A stretch of 51,529 bases of DNA from Caldifarciminota bacterium (lineage in GTDB: Bacteria; Hydrothermota; Hydrothermia; LBFQ01; DSFT01). The translations under genes and the position numbers were made by a program. Below the pieces are notes generated by a model. The model was not told the DNA's origin. It did no database searches and saw nothing but the letters and a program-made list of their open reading frames with translations. Location: NCBI GenBank assembly GCA_025060695.1, contig JANXBH010000012.1:1-51529 (forward strand), in the 5' to 3' direction. Shown piece by piece: positions 8,705-17,106 of the stretch. Numbering within the stretch: the stretch's first letter is position 1; the number at the start of each line of letters is the position of its first letter.

Positions 8705-9630
8705 TGGCAGATTGGATAAGAAAGTATCTTATATTAAAGGAATATGAAAGTGGAATTAGTATAAAGGAAATATCAGAAAAATACGGATTATCTAAAAATT
8801 CAATATATAAGATAATTAAAGAAAAATGGTATCCTAAAATTACAGAATTAGACCAACTAATCTATAATTTTGTTCAAGAAAAACTCATATTAGACCATAG
8901 AATTATTTCCAAACATTTCAATATTTCAGAAAAATTAGCGAAGAATATTTTAGCTAAACTTGGTTTTCTTAGCACTCGATTTTCAAATAAAGAGGAAAAA
9001 TTCATAATTGAGCTCATAGAAAAAGGACTAGTTAACGATGCTGTTGAGATTGTTAATAGAATAAAAAAAGAACCGAGTTTAATTCTTATGAAATATCTAA
9101 AAGAGCATATGGAACATTTGGAAGACAGATTAAAAATAACGTTGATTTGGTATAAGTTTGCAAGTTTTGAGGAAGTAGAAAGGTTACTTAACTACATTGA
9201 AGAACTACTATTGTCCTTAAAAGAAAGGAAACAAGGCTTTTGGATGATTGAACTGTTATCTATAAAGTGTATACTTTTATGGAATATGGAAAAATTTAGA
9301 GAAATTATAAAAATATACAACTTCGTTAAGGATAAAATAGATATACTACCCACTTATGTTTCCTCAAGATTTCTATCCACTTACTCTATGGCTCAGATAG
9401 CCTACAACAATAAAACAGAATTTCAAACAGCTCTAAAAAAACTACAAAAACTATCAAAAAAATGTAGAGAGAGCCTGATAAGATACACAATAGTTTTAAT
9501 TAACTATGGTAATATTCGCAGAGCAATGAACTTGGTAGAGAAAGCTGAATTAGATATTCCTATTAAAATAAACTTACTGTTTGAAAATGGACACTACGAA
9601 AAGGTCATAGAAGAACTCAATCTTAAATAG
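8704..9630 (+). CDS. HTH plus helical-repeat protein, N-terminal part (frameshifted)
   Basis: A GTG start overlaps the preceding stop by one base, so the gene is probably translationally coupled to the secreted protein before it. Residues about 18-40 form a helix-turn-helix (ISIKEISEKYGLSKNSIYKI), and a second HTH-like segment follows around 60-90. The rest is all-alpha and looks like TPR-type helical repeats (EEVERLLNYIEELLLSLKER; EKFREIIKIYNFVKDK). The frame stops at 9630 and resumes one frame over at 9627. A single extra A in CTTAAATAG (9622-9630) restores a protein of about 555 aa. It could be a transcriptional regulator; the target is unknown. Confidence 0.65.
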   Translation: MADWIRKYLILKEYESGISIKEISEKYGLSKNSIYKIIKEKWYPKITELDQLIYNFVQEKLILDHRIISKHFNISEKLAKNILAKLGFLSTRFSNKEEKFIIELIEKGLVNDAVEIVNRIKKEPSLILMKYLKEHMEHLEDRLKITLIWYKFASFEEVERLLNYIEELLLSLKERKQGFWMIELLSIKCILLWNMEKFREIIKIYNFVKDKIDILPTYVSSRFLSTYSMAQIAYNNKTEFQTALKKLQKLSKKCRESLIRYTIVLINYGNIRRAMNLVEKAELDIPIKINLLFENGHYEKVIEELNLK

Positions 9631-10370
9631 AAAGATTTTCAAATTACTACAACCTATCTGTAAGCTATTTACTAACTGGAAACATTGATAAATCAAAAGA
9701 AACAATAACAAAAGCCTTTGATTCTGTCCAAAAAGAACTTGGACTTGTTAGGCATTACTATTACTCATATTTGATGTTATACTACTCTATAAATAATGAT
9801 ATTGATAATATGAGAAATATCCTAATTGAGTTATGTCAAAGTTCTAACATTGTTCAATCAAGATTCTATAAAGCAATCTTAGAAAAAAATTGGAAACTAT
9901 TAGGCTTTACTCTCAGAGAAAGATTACTTAAACTATATTTACAAGGAAGGATAAAACGAGCAGTTAAGTTTGCAAAGAAATATGGATTGTTTTTTTTACT
10001 ACATAAGATATCTTTAATATCAAAGAAGTCTATAAGACTTTTGAATCATATAGAAATAGAAAAAGTTTTAAAATTAAAAAATACAAAAGTAGCTGTCTTG
10101 TATATCTTAAGAAAAAGTCCTAAACTAAAAATTGGCTCAAGAACAATGTATTTGAAATATAATAACAAATGCATTAATTTAATTAGACTTTTGATAAGAA
10201 GAAGTATTCCACTATATACAGTAGACAAAAGCGCTTTAAGTTATATTCAAAAAACATTAGGTTCTATAATAGATAAAAAGAACGGTGTTCTTTTAGTCAA
10301 AGTAAAAGTTCACTCTGATTTTGAGGAACTAAAACATCTCTTTGAGATAGCAAATAAAATAAAACTATAA
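9627..10370 (+). pseudogene. helical-repeat protein, C-terminal part of the same frameshifted gene
   Basis: This frame is open from 9627 and reads IERFSNYYNLSVSYLLTGN and onward, the same alpha-helical repeat style as the segment ending at 9630. The only start-like codons are internal (TTG at 9771), well inside the repeats. I read it as the second half of one gene broken by a one-base deletion, not as an independent gene. The C-terminus (residues near GSIIDKKNGVLLVKVKVHSD) is not recognisable. Confidence 0.65.
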
Positions 10371-10430
10371 TCCTTTTTTAAACTCGCTAATCTCAGAGTT
10401 AAATTTTATTCTAAAATCTACCGAAAATAT

Positions 10431-11978
10431 TTAAATTCTTACCTTAATTACCCCAAACTTATCAGTTTTAATCATATATAAACCACTCCTATTTAGTTTT
10501 ACAGATTTACCTTCACCACTTAATACAAGCCTCCCGTCAACTGAAAAAACCTTATATTTGACATCGTATTTAAAAATAACTTCATTCCCCCTTATAGCAT
10601 AATAACAATTAGTATCAGTATTTTCACTCGTAATCACTTGGTCACTGCAAATACTAGCCTGAGAAAAAGCAGGTCTAGTTGTATCATATTGAATATCTGT
10701 TTGAATTATAACTTCATTTGGGTTAATATCTATTAGATTTAAATTATAAGCTTCTTTTGTTAATAAGATATCCGAGTAAGTTAGCAAAGACGTAAAGTCC
10801 CTAAAGTAAGAAGCGTTGCAGGTTTGTAGATTGTATGAATATAAAGTTCTGTATACTGTATACATCGGCATTACAAGTCTTGTTCCAGAAAATAAATAAC
10901 CATTATCTATTTTTAGAATTTCCCGATAATTCAAATAACCATCGGTAAAATTCCTTTGAATACCAACATAATTTGATAAAGGTATACCACTCATCTTATT
11001 CAGCTTAAGAGGACAAGCAAAAACATCAAGAAATACTGTGGTAGTACCATCTCCATTATCTACCACTTTGAGTAAACCACAACTTCCACCAACAACTATA
11101 GTATTGCCGTCTATAAGACCATCAAAAAAATCATCAGTCATAGTATCACTTGGAATACCATAGTATTTTGACCAAAGTACATTGTGATTCCCATCCAATA
11201 ATACTATCAAACCATCAAATGGATTAGAAATAATATTGTCGCCCTGGTTAGGATCAGGGAAAACAATACTACCAACAATTAAAAAATTCCCATCATATAT
11301 CTTTAAACTCCGAGGAATAAGTAGAGAACCATTATGCTTAAACTTAGTAGAGCTAATTAATATACCAGAGGTATCAATAACTGACAAAACTATAGCACTA
11401 TCTCCAGAACCCGAAGTAAAATAAAGCTTGCCATCTTTATATACTGAAGATAAAATACCTACATTTAAAAGTTTGAGCCATTTCACACTGCCATCGTAAC
11501 CTAATCTCATAATAAATCCTGAGCCTACAACCAACCTACCATTACCATCATCCACTAACCTTAAAACGTACTTAAATTTCAAAGAATTATGAATGTAAAC
11601 TTTTCCTGAGTCCAAAAGTTCATAATTTCCAGATATATAGTATAATGCTGGATATGCTGGATCACTTGAGTATATACTTCCATATGAACCAACAACTACC
11701 AAATTACCATTTTGCAGAACTATACCATCATTAAAAATTAATTCACCACTTGGCAATTTCCTAAAATGTATACTATAAGTTATATTACCCTGATTATTCA
11801 GTAACAATATAAATCCCCTCTGTGCTCCACCCGCACCCGCTCGACCGATTACTATAGATGAAGCTGGATCATACTTTATCGTTCTAAAGCCATAAACAGG
11901 TTGAGCAGAGTTTCCAAACTTAGCAGAATACTCTTTTTGATAGACTGACACTTGTGAAATCATAAACAGCGTTATCAT
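10431..11978 (-). CDS. secreted propeller-type protein with C-terminal sorting tail
   Basis: The start is fixed by a strong Shine-Dalgarno (AAGGAGG) 5 nt upstream of the ATG at 11978. Upstream in-frame codons lie in the leader. The N-terminus MITLFMISQVSVYQKEY is an unusually short hydrophobic signal. The body has repeats of the kind 'NGNLVVVGSYG' and 'DGNFLIVGSIVFPDPNQGDN', a bladed structure shared with the 7056, 19767 and 40392 proteins. The tail reads KYKVFSVDGRLVLSGEGK and SGLYMIKTDKFGVIKVRI. Length is 515 aa. The role is unknown; export and surface sorting are inferred from the two ends. Confidence 0.75.
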   Translation of the reverse strand: MITLFMISQVSVYQKEYSAKFGNSAQPVYGFRTIKYDPASSIVIGRAGAGGAQRGFILLLNNQGNITYSIHFRKLPSGELIFNDGIVLQNGNLVVVGSYGSIYSSDPAYPALYYISGNYELLDSGKVYIHNSLKFKYVLRLVDDGNGRLVVGSGFIMRLGYDGSVKWLKLLNVGILSSVYKDGKLYFTSGSGDSAIVLSVIDTSGILISSTKFKHNGSLLIPRSLKIYDGNFLIVGSIVFPDPNQGDNIISNPFDGLIVLLDGNHNVLWSKYYGIPSDTMTDDFFDGLIDGNTIVVGGSCGLLKVVDNGDGTTTVFLDVFACPLKLNKMSGIPLSNYVGIQRNFTDGYLNYREILKIDNGYLFSGTRLVMPMYTVYRTLYSYNLQTCNASYFRDFTSLLTYSDILLTKEAYNLNLIDINPNEVIIQTDIQYDTTRPAFSQASICSDQVITSENTDTNCYYAIRGNEVIFKYDVKYKVFSVDGRLVLSGEGKSVKLNRSGLYMIKTDKFGVIKVRI

Positions 11979-11981
11979 TTT

Positions 11982-11989
11982 TACCTCCT
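11982..11989 (-). promoter_or_regulatory. strong ribosome binding site that sets the start at 11978
   Basis: On the minus strand AAGGAGGTAAAA leads into the ATG. It is a full anti-SD match at good spacing, so the longer upstream in-frame extension is not used. Confidence 0.8.
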
Positions 11990-12003
11990 TGTAAAGCAAG
12001 AAA

Positions 12004-12009
12004 ATTTTA
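12004..12009 (-). promoter_or_regulatory. -10 box (TAAAAT) with a short SD-containing leader
   Basis: TTATTAAAATTTTC lies about 25 nt before the ATG at 11978. Transcription starting about 7 nt downstream would give a leader of roughly 18 nt that holds the AAGGAGG. Confidence 0.45.
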
Positions 12010-12111
12010 ATAAACAATATTAGTTTGTGCCTATACACTATAACATAGTAAACAATAAGGATTTTGAAATAGCTATTAATTTTTGCCAATTTTTTTAAAA
12101 ATTAAGACTTT

Positions 12112-13476
12112 TTATGAATTAACCATAAGCTCAGCTATCTTATAAACATCACCTGCACCAAGCGTAATTATTACACTCTCAGCATCCTTATATTTTGATA
12201 AATATTCCACAACTTCACTTTTATCGTTAAATAACTTACAGTCTCTTGAAATTTCAGAAAGCTTATTATATATAAGTTCAGATGATACACCAGCTATAGG
12301 TTTTTCACCTGCACTATATATAGGTAGTAAAATAACTTCATCCGCTATGCTTAAAACTCTTGCAAAGTCGTTATATAAAAATTTAGTTCTTGTATATCTG
12401 TGTGGTTGAAATACTACTACTAATTTTTTGTTTTTAAAATAATTTCTTGCAGTATTAATAACACTTTCTATTTCGGTTGGATGATGACCATAGTCGTCTA
12501 TTAATATACTTTTTCCAAAATATCCCTTAATTTCAAATCTTCTTCTTACGCCTGTAAATTCATATAAACCTTCAATAGCACTTTTTAGTTCTAAATCTAA
12601 GTCATATGCAACCGCTATTGCGGACAGAGAATTTTTTATATTATGAATACCTGGAACTCTAAGTCTTACTTTTGAAACGAATCTATTACTTATATATAAC
12701 TTATAGCTTGAACCAAAATCCTCTATTTCTATATTCCTTGCATTAATAAACGCATTGTTATCTATACCATAAGTAATTATCCTCTTTTCAACAAAAGGAA
12801 TAATGTCCCTATTGTTAATATCGTCAAGATTTATAATAACCGCACCATAAAATGGGACACTATTAGCAAACTCTAAAAATGTCCTTTTTATATCTATTAA
12901 ATTTTTGTAAGTATCAAGATGCTCTCTATCAATATTCGTAATTACTGCAATTGAAGGAAAGAGTCTTAAAAATGACCTATCTGACTCGTCCGCTTCCGCT
13001 ACTAAAAAATCACTTTTTCCAAGCTTCACAGTTCCTTCAATACCCTTTAGTATACCTCCTACAATAATAGTAGGTTCCAATTCTCTAATTGCATAACCTA
13101 TCATACTTGTAGTTGTAGTTTTTCCATGTGCTCCGCTTACTGCTATTGAGAACTTTACGCGCATTATCTCTGCAAGCATTTCAGCTCTTGGAATTATTGG
13201 AATACCAAGCTCCTGAGCCTTTAAAAGCTCTGGATTATCAAAGCCAATAGCTGATGAATATACCAAAATATCCTTATCTAAGACATTATCTACACTATGC
13301 TCATAATAAACCTTTATTCCTAAATTTTCAAGTCTTATAGTTGTATCTTTTCTTGAAATATCGGAACCGCTAACTATAAAGCCAATATTGTGCAAAACTT
13401 CCGCAATACCACTCATACCGACACCACCAATACCTACGAAGTGTATCTTTTTATACCGTGTTTTTAACAGAAGCAT
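12112..13476 (-). CDS. murC: UDP-N-acetylmuramate--L-alanine ligase
   Basis: MurC adds L-alanine to UDP-MurNAc, the first amino acid of the peptidoglycan stem, in the cytoplasm using ATP. The N-terminal Rossmann motif is HFVGIGGVGMSG (12-23), the P-loop is SGAHGKTTTT (114-123), and the family ends in the usual C-terminal domain (FQPHRYTRT; ITLGAGDVYK). The 454-aa length is standard. Its start overlaps the end of the upstream mscS-type gene by 26 bp, so the two are probably cotranscribed. No internal Met is a better start, since the nucleotide-binding motif begins right after. Confidence 0.96.
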   Translation of the reverse strand: MLLLKTRYKKIHFVGIGGVGMSGIAEVLHNIGFIVSGSDISRKDTTIRLENLGIKVYYEHSVDNVLDKDILVYSSAIGFDNPELLKAQELGIPIIPRAEMLAEIMRVKFSIAVSGAHGKTTTTSMIGYAIRELEPTIIVGGILKGIEGTVKLGKSDFLVAEADESDRSFLRLFPSIAVITNIDREHLDTYKNLIDIKRTFLEFANSVPFYGAVIINLDDINNRDIIPFVEKRIITYGIDNNAFINARNIEIEDFGSSYKLYISNRFVSKVRLRVPGIHNIKNSLSAIAVAYDLDLELKSAIEGLYEFTGVRRRFEIKGYFGKSILIDDYGHHPTEIESVINTARNYFKNKKLVVVFQPHRYTRTKFLYNDFARVLSIADEVILLPIYSAGEKPIAGVSSELIYNKLSEISRDCKLFNDKSEVVEYLSKYKDAESVIITLGAGDVYKIAELMVNS

Positions 13477-14467
13477 CTTTTAAATATATACTCCTTGTTG
13501 GAAATGGAATTTCTATATTCTCAACATCATATTTTTTCTTTAAAGCTCTTATAAATTCATGCCTTACTAAAGTTTGATAATTTATATCTACAACTTTCAA
13601 TACTACTATAAAGTTTATACTATAGTCTCCAAAACTTGTAAATCTTATAAAAGGAATAAAGTCTTTGTCTGCACCTTCTATATTTTCTTGAATGTATCTT
13701 GCAACTTCTATTGTAATCCTTTCTACCTTATCTAAATCCACACTATAACTAACACCAATAGGAACATTTATAAACAAGTGAGTTTGTGGTTTTGAATAGT
13801 TTATTATAATAGAATTTACAAATTTATTATTTGGGACTATTACCAAGTTATTGTCAAGTCTCTTTACTACAACATTCATCCAAGTAATATCTTCAACAAA
13901 ACCTTCATTTCCATCTTCAAGTCTTATATAATCACCCTTAGATATCTTTCTTGAAGCAATTAGATTTAAGCCTGAAAAGAAGTTTGATAGTGTTCCTTGT
14001 AGTGCAAGTGAAATAGCAAGCCCACCAATACCTAAGGTAGTTATTAAGTGCATAACCGGAAATCCAAATATACTAAGCACTGTTATTAGACCCAGTATTA
14101 TTACTATTGCTCTTATTAGACCAAATATTAGACCTGTTGGAGGAAGTGTAAAACTTGTTTTTCTTAGTTGATAGTCAACGAATTTTACCAAAACTTCAGA
14201 AATTGCTAATGTTATTGAAAGTATTAAAATAGCTGATATTAATTTTTCTATTAAAGCAATATGTTTAATATTCTTATCAGCGGAAAGATAAATTGATAAG
14301 TAGAGTGAAAGTGCTATAGACCAAAATATTGATGGAATTTTTAATATCCTATAGATAGTTTCAAAATTATTAGATTTTTTTAAAAGTTTAAGAATTACTG
14401 AACGAAGTGTTAAGAATATGAATAGTGAAATACTAAAAACTAAAATGAAGTGAAGAAAAACTTTCAT
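13451..14467 (-). CDS. MscS-family mechanosensitive ion channel
   Basis: This 338-aa protein has several N-terminal membrane segments, then the pore-lining helix and beta domain typical of MscS (GLAISLALQGTLSNFFSGL, then GDYIRLEDGNEGFVEDITW and VVVKRLDNNLVIVPNNKF). MscS channels open on membrane tension and release solutes during osmotic downshift. It is the first gene of a pair with murC. The ATG lies 10 nt from a TAAAAT box shared with the divergent SDR gene, and only 21 bp separate the two start codons. Confidence 0.93.
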   Translation of the reverse strand: MKVFLHFILVFSISLFIFLTLRSVILKLLKKSNNFETIYRILKIPSIFWSIALSLYLSIYLSADKNIKHIALIEKLISAILILSITLAISEVLVKFVDYQLRKTSFTLPPTGLIFGLIRAIVIILGLITVLSIFGFPVMHLITTLGIGGLAISLALQGTLSNFFSGLNLIASRKISKGDYIRLEDGNEGFVEDITWMNVVVKRLDNNLVIVPNNKFVNSIIINYSKPQTHLFINVPIGVSYSVDLDKVERITIEVARYIQENIEGADKDFIPFIRFTSFGDYSINFIVVLKVVDINYQTLVRHEFIRALKKKYDVENIEIPFPTRSIYLKDASVKNTV

Positions 14468-14472
14468 AAACG

Positions 14473-14484
14473 TTAAAATTTTAA
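14473..14484. promoter_or_regulatory. palindromic TTAAAATTTTAA shared by two divergent genes
   Basis: On the plus strand TAAAAT (14474-14479) is 9 nt from the SDR ATG. On the minus strand TAAAAT (14478-14483) is 10 nt from the mscS ATG. The two -10 boxes overlap, so only one polymerase could open here at a time. Confidence 0.55.
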
Positions 14485-14488
14485 AACC

Positions 14489-15118
14489 ATGAATATTATT
14501 ATCACAGGAGCAAGTTCTGGTATAGGAAAAGCAACCTATGAACTATTAAAAAAAGAGCATAATGTAATAGGTATATCAAGAAACGGACCAGATATAAAGT
14601 TAGACCTTTCAATAACTGAAAATATAAAAAACCTTGCCAATTTAGTAAATACTCAATTAGACATTCTAATTAATAATGTTGGAATTGCATATGTAAAATC
14701 TCTTGAAAAATCTGAGATTTCCGAAATTGAAGAGCAAATAAGTATAAATCTAAAGTCTGCTATTTTAGTTACGAAGGTCTTATTAGAGAAAATAAATCAA
14801 AATGGCTTAATTATAAATATTGGAAGTATAGCATCAAAGTTTGGTTTTGATAATTGGTCAGTATATAGTGCGACTAAGTTTGGCATAGGTGGATTTAGTC
14901 ATAGTTTAAGAAAAGAACTATCAAAAAAAGGCATTAGAGTTTGTCTTGTTATGCCCGGAGCAGTTTGGACTCCTATTTGGGAAAAAAATGGTTTTAAGAA
15001 AACTCAGGATATGTTAACACCAGAGGATATAGCAATGGTTATAAAACATATTATAAATATGCCCAATTATGTAAATATAGATGAAATAGTTATTACTCAT
15101 GTAAAAAGAGCTTACTAA
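14489..15118 (+). CDS. short-chain dehydrogenase/reductase (SDR)
   Basis: This 209-aa NAD(P)-dependent oxidoreductase of the classical SDR type has the cofactor motif TGASSGIG (6-13), the structural INNVG (61-65), and the catalytic Ser113, Tyr126 and Lys130 (YSATK). It is somewhat short for the family (usually 230-250 aa), losing part of the substrate loop and C-terminus. The substrate is unknown. It is transcribed divergently from mscS with no Shine-Dalgarno, so it is probably leaderless. Its stop is one base from the 3' end of the opposing tRNA-Pro gene. Confidence 0.9.
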   Translation: MNIIITGASSGIGKATYELLKKEHNVIGISRNGPDIKLDLSITENIKNLANLVNTQLDILINNVGIAYVKSLEKSEISEIEEQISINLKSAILVTKVLLEKINQNGLIINIGSIASKFGFDNWSVYSATKFGIGGFSHSLRKELSKKGIRVCLVMPGAVWTPIWEKNGFKKTQDMLTPEDIAMVIKHIINMPNYVNIDEIVITHVKRAY

Positions 15119-15119
15119 A

Positions 15120-15191
15120 TCGGGGCACCGGGACTTGAACCCGGGACCTCTGCCACCCCAAGGCAGCGCGCTACCACTGCGCTATGCCCCG
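15120..15191 (-). tRNA. tRNA-Pro (anticodon GGG)
   Basis: The cloverleaf is complete on the minus strand: acceptor CGGGGCA/TGCCCCG, D stem GCGC/GCGC, anticodon stem CTGCC/GGCAG with loop TTGGGGT, T arm CCGGG TTCAAGT CCCGG, discriminator A. CCA is not encoded. Anticodon GGG reads CCC and CCU. A CTTTAAAAT box lies 12 nt upstream of the first base. Confidence 0.95.
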
Positions 15192-15197
15192 TATAGA

Positions 15198-15211
15198 TTT
15201 AAAATTTTAAA
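15198..15211. promoter_or_regulatory. palindromic TTTAAAATTTTAAA between tRNA-Pro and the E1-beta gene
   Basis: The minus-strand TAAAAT (15204-15209) sits 12 nt before tRNA-Pro. The plus-strand TAAAAT (15200-15205) sits 16 nt before the ATG at 15222. One palindrome may serve both divergent units. Confidence 0.5.
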
Positions 15212-15221
15212 GTAGTTTCAT

Positions 15222-16193
15222 ATGACTTTAATGAACATGGCACAAGCAATAAACAATGCACTAAACTTAATTATGGAAAATGACGATAAAGTTATAGTAT
15301 TTGGAGAAGATGTTGGGAGACTTGGAGGAGTATTTCTTATTACAGAAGGATTAATGGATAAATTTGGAAAAGAAAGAGTATTTGATACACCTATTAGTGA
15401 AGCGGGAATAGTTGGAATGGCTATAGGTCTTGCGATTGGAGGCTATAAACCAATATGCGAAATTCAATTTTCAGGGTTTTCATATTTATCCTTCAACCAG
15501 ATTATTTCCCATTTAAGCAGGTGGAAGTTTAGGAGTCATGGAAGATTTAAGATGAATTTAATAATAAGGATGCCAAATGGAGGAGGAGTAAAAGCCCCAG
15601 AACTACATTCTGAAAGTATTGAAAGTTATTTAATGGCAACACCGGGAATAAAAATTTTATATCCTTCAAATCCTTACGATGCAAAGGGACTTTTAATTAG
15701 TGCTATTGAAGATGGAGAACCTATAATATTCTTAGAACATATTAAACTATACAGATACGAAAAAATGCAAGTGCCCGAGGATTACTATAAAGTTCCAATT
15801 GGGAAGGCAAATATTATAAAAGAGGGAAAAGACGTTAGCATAATAACTTATGGATATGGAACCATACTTGCAAGGGAATATAGTAAAATTTCTCATTATG
15901 ATATTGAAATTATTGATTTAAGAAGTTTAATACCATTAGATGAAGAGACTATATACAATAGTGTAAAGAAAACAGGAAGAGTAGTAATAATATCTGAAAC
16001 ACATAGAACTATGTCAGTTGCAAGTGAAATATCTTCAAGAATCTCAGAAAACATAATAGAGTATTTATATGCACCGATTATAAAAGTTTGTGCTTTAGAT
16101 ATACCATATCCACCATCTATGCTTGAAGAACAATACTTACCGAGTATTAAGGATATAGAAAATGCGGTAAATTTTGTAATAAATTATGAATAA
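15222..16193 (+). CDS. pdhB: 2-oxoacid dehydrogenase E1 component, beta subunit (pyruvate dehydrogenase type)
   Basis: This 323-aa protein aligns in style with PdhB/BkdB: VFGEDVGRLGGVFLITEGL at the N-terminus, FDTPISEAGIVGMAIGLA, and EIQFSGFSYLSFNQI. It forms the thiamine-diphosphate E1 heterotetramer with an alpha subunit and decarboxylates pyruvate or a branched 2-oxoacid. No alpha subunit, E2 or E3 gene is nearby, which is unusual, since alpha and beta are normally adjacent. Substrate is undetermined (pyruvate versus branched-chain). Its end overlaps the next gene by 8 bp. Confidence 0.9.
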   Translation: MTLMNMAQAINNALNLIMENDDKVIVFGEDVGRLGGVFLITEGLMDKFGKERVFDTPISEAGIVGMAIGLAIGGYKPICEIQFSGFSYLSFNQIISHLSRWKFRSHGRFKMNLIIRMPNGGGVKAPELHSESIESYLMATPGIKILYPSNPYDAKGLLISAIEDGEPIIFLEHIKLYRYEKMQVPEDYYKVPIGKANIIKEGKDVSIITYGYGTILAREYSKISHYDIEIIDLRSLIPLDEETIYNSVKKTGRVVIISETHRTMSVASEISSRISENIIEYLYAPIIKVCALDIPYPPSMLEEQYLPSIKDIENAVNFVINYE

Positions 16194-17106
16194 ATATTTT
16201 TTAATTTCCATAGATACAGAATGCGACAAAGACAAAAAATGGCGTATAATAAAACCTTTAAGTTTTATAGGGATTTACAAGGGGATAGAAATTCTTGAAA
16301 GGATTTTTGAAAAATATAACATAAGAGCAATTTATCTTTTAAGTCCTGAGGTAATGAAAGACAAAAAAAGTGTATTGATTTTTAGAGATTTACAAAAGAG
16401 AGAAGTTGAGCTTGGTACACATTTGCATGGGGAATTTATAGAGCCGTATGAAAACTATAGTGTGGAATATGCCATGGAATATGCAAGTAGTTATAGTGAT
16501 GAAATTGAGTTTGAAAAATTAAAAAATTTAACAAATTTATTTTTAGAAAGCTTTGGGACTTTGCCTTTTAGTTATAGAGCAGGTAGATTTGCAATTAGTG
16601 ATAGAACATATAAATTTTTAAGTAATTTAGGCTATAAGGTAGATAGTTCAGTTGTCCCATTTTTAAAAATTTCAAATATTGACCATACTCAAAAACTTGA
16701 CTATCCATATTTTGTTGACAATATATTAGAAATCCCTGTTAGCGTATTTTCAAGAAACCCGAAGTTATATAGAATTCTGAGAAATTCAAGATTATACGAG
16801 TTAAGATTTTTTAGAAGAATATTAAATAAAATTCTTAAGGTAATTTGGATTAGACCTTCGCACTATAGTTTTTACGAGATGAAACTTGGAATAGAATTAT
16901 ACGAAAAAAAATACAGAGAAAAGGATATTTTTATAAATGTGATGTTTCATAACATTGAAGTAATTGATGGCTTAAGCCCATATAGTAGTAAATTCCTATT
17001 AGAAAATTTACATTTACTTTTGGAATATTTCTTGAAAAATGAATATAAAAACCTAACTTTTAAAGATGCTTACAATATAATCGTCTCAAAAACTTTAAAA
17101 TTTTAG
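16186..17106 (+). CDS. polysaccharide-deacetylase-like (NodB-fold) protein
   Basis: This 306-aa protein opens with FLISIDTECDKD, where the Asp of the carbohydrate esterase family 4 fold sits after a beta strand (Asp10). It later has the metal-ligand pair in LGTHLHGEF and the SYRAGRFA segment typical of the NodB-like fold. Such enzymes remove N- or O-acyl groups from cell-wall or extracellular glycans. No signal peptide is evident, so it may act on a cytoplasmic lipid-linked glycan. It overlaps the E1-beta gene. Its last codons (KTLKF) contain the TAAAAT box of the next gene. Confidence 0.82.
   Translation: MNKYFLISIDTECDKDKKWRIIKPLSFIGIYKGIEILERIFEKYNIRAIYLLSPEVMKDKKSVLIFRDLQKREVELGTHLHGEFIEPYENYSVEYAMEYASSYSDEIEFEKLKNLTNLFLESFGTLPFSYRAGRFAISDRTYKFLSNLGYKVDSSVVPFLKISNIDHTQKLDYPYFVDNILEIPVSVFSRNPKLYRILRNSRLYELRFFRRILNKILKVIWIRPSHYSFYEMKLGIELYEKKYREKDIFINVMFHNIEVIDGLSPYSSKFLLENLHLLLEYFLKNEYKNLTFKDAYNIIVSKTLKF
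17094..17101 (+). promoter_or_regulatory. -10 box (TTTAAAAT) for rlpA, inside the deacetylase CDS
   Basis: CTTTAAAATTTTAG lies with TAAAAT (17096-17101) 5 nt before ATA 17107 and 8 nt before ATT 17110. These are the only plausible starts for the gene that follows. The spacing matches other leaderless genes in the window. Confidence 0.5.

Noticed and set aside
9620-9635. Programmed -1 frameshifting in the HTH/helical-repeat gene
   Set aside because: CTTAAATAG is not a recognised slippery heptamer and no downstream pseudoknot is evident; a lost A in an A run explains it more simply.
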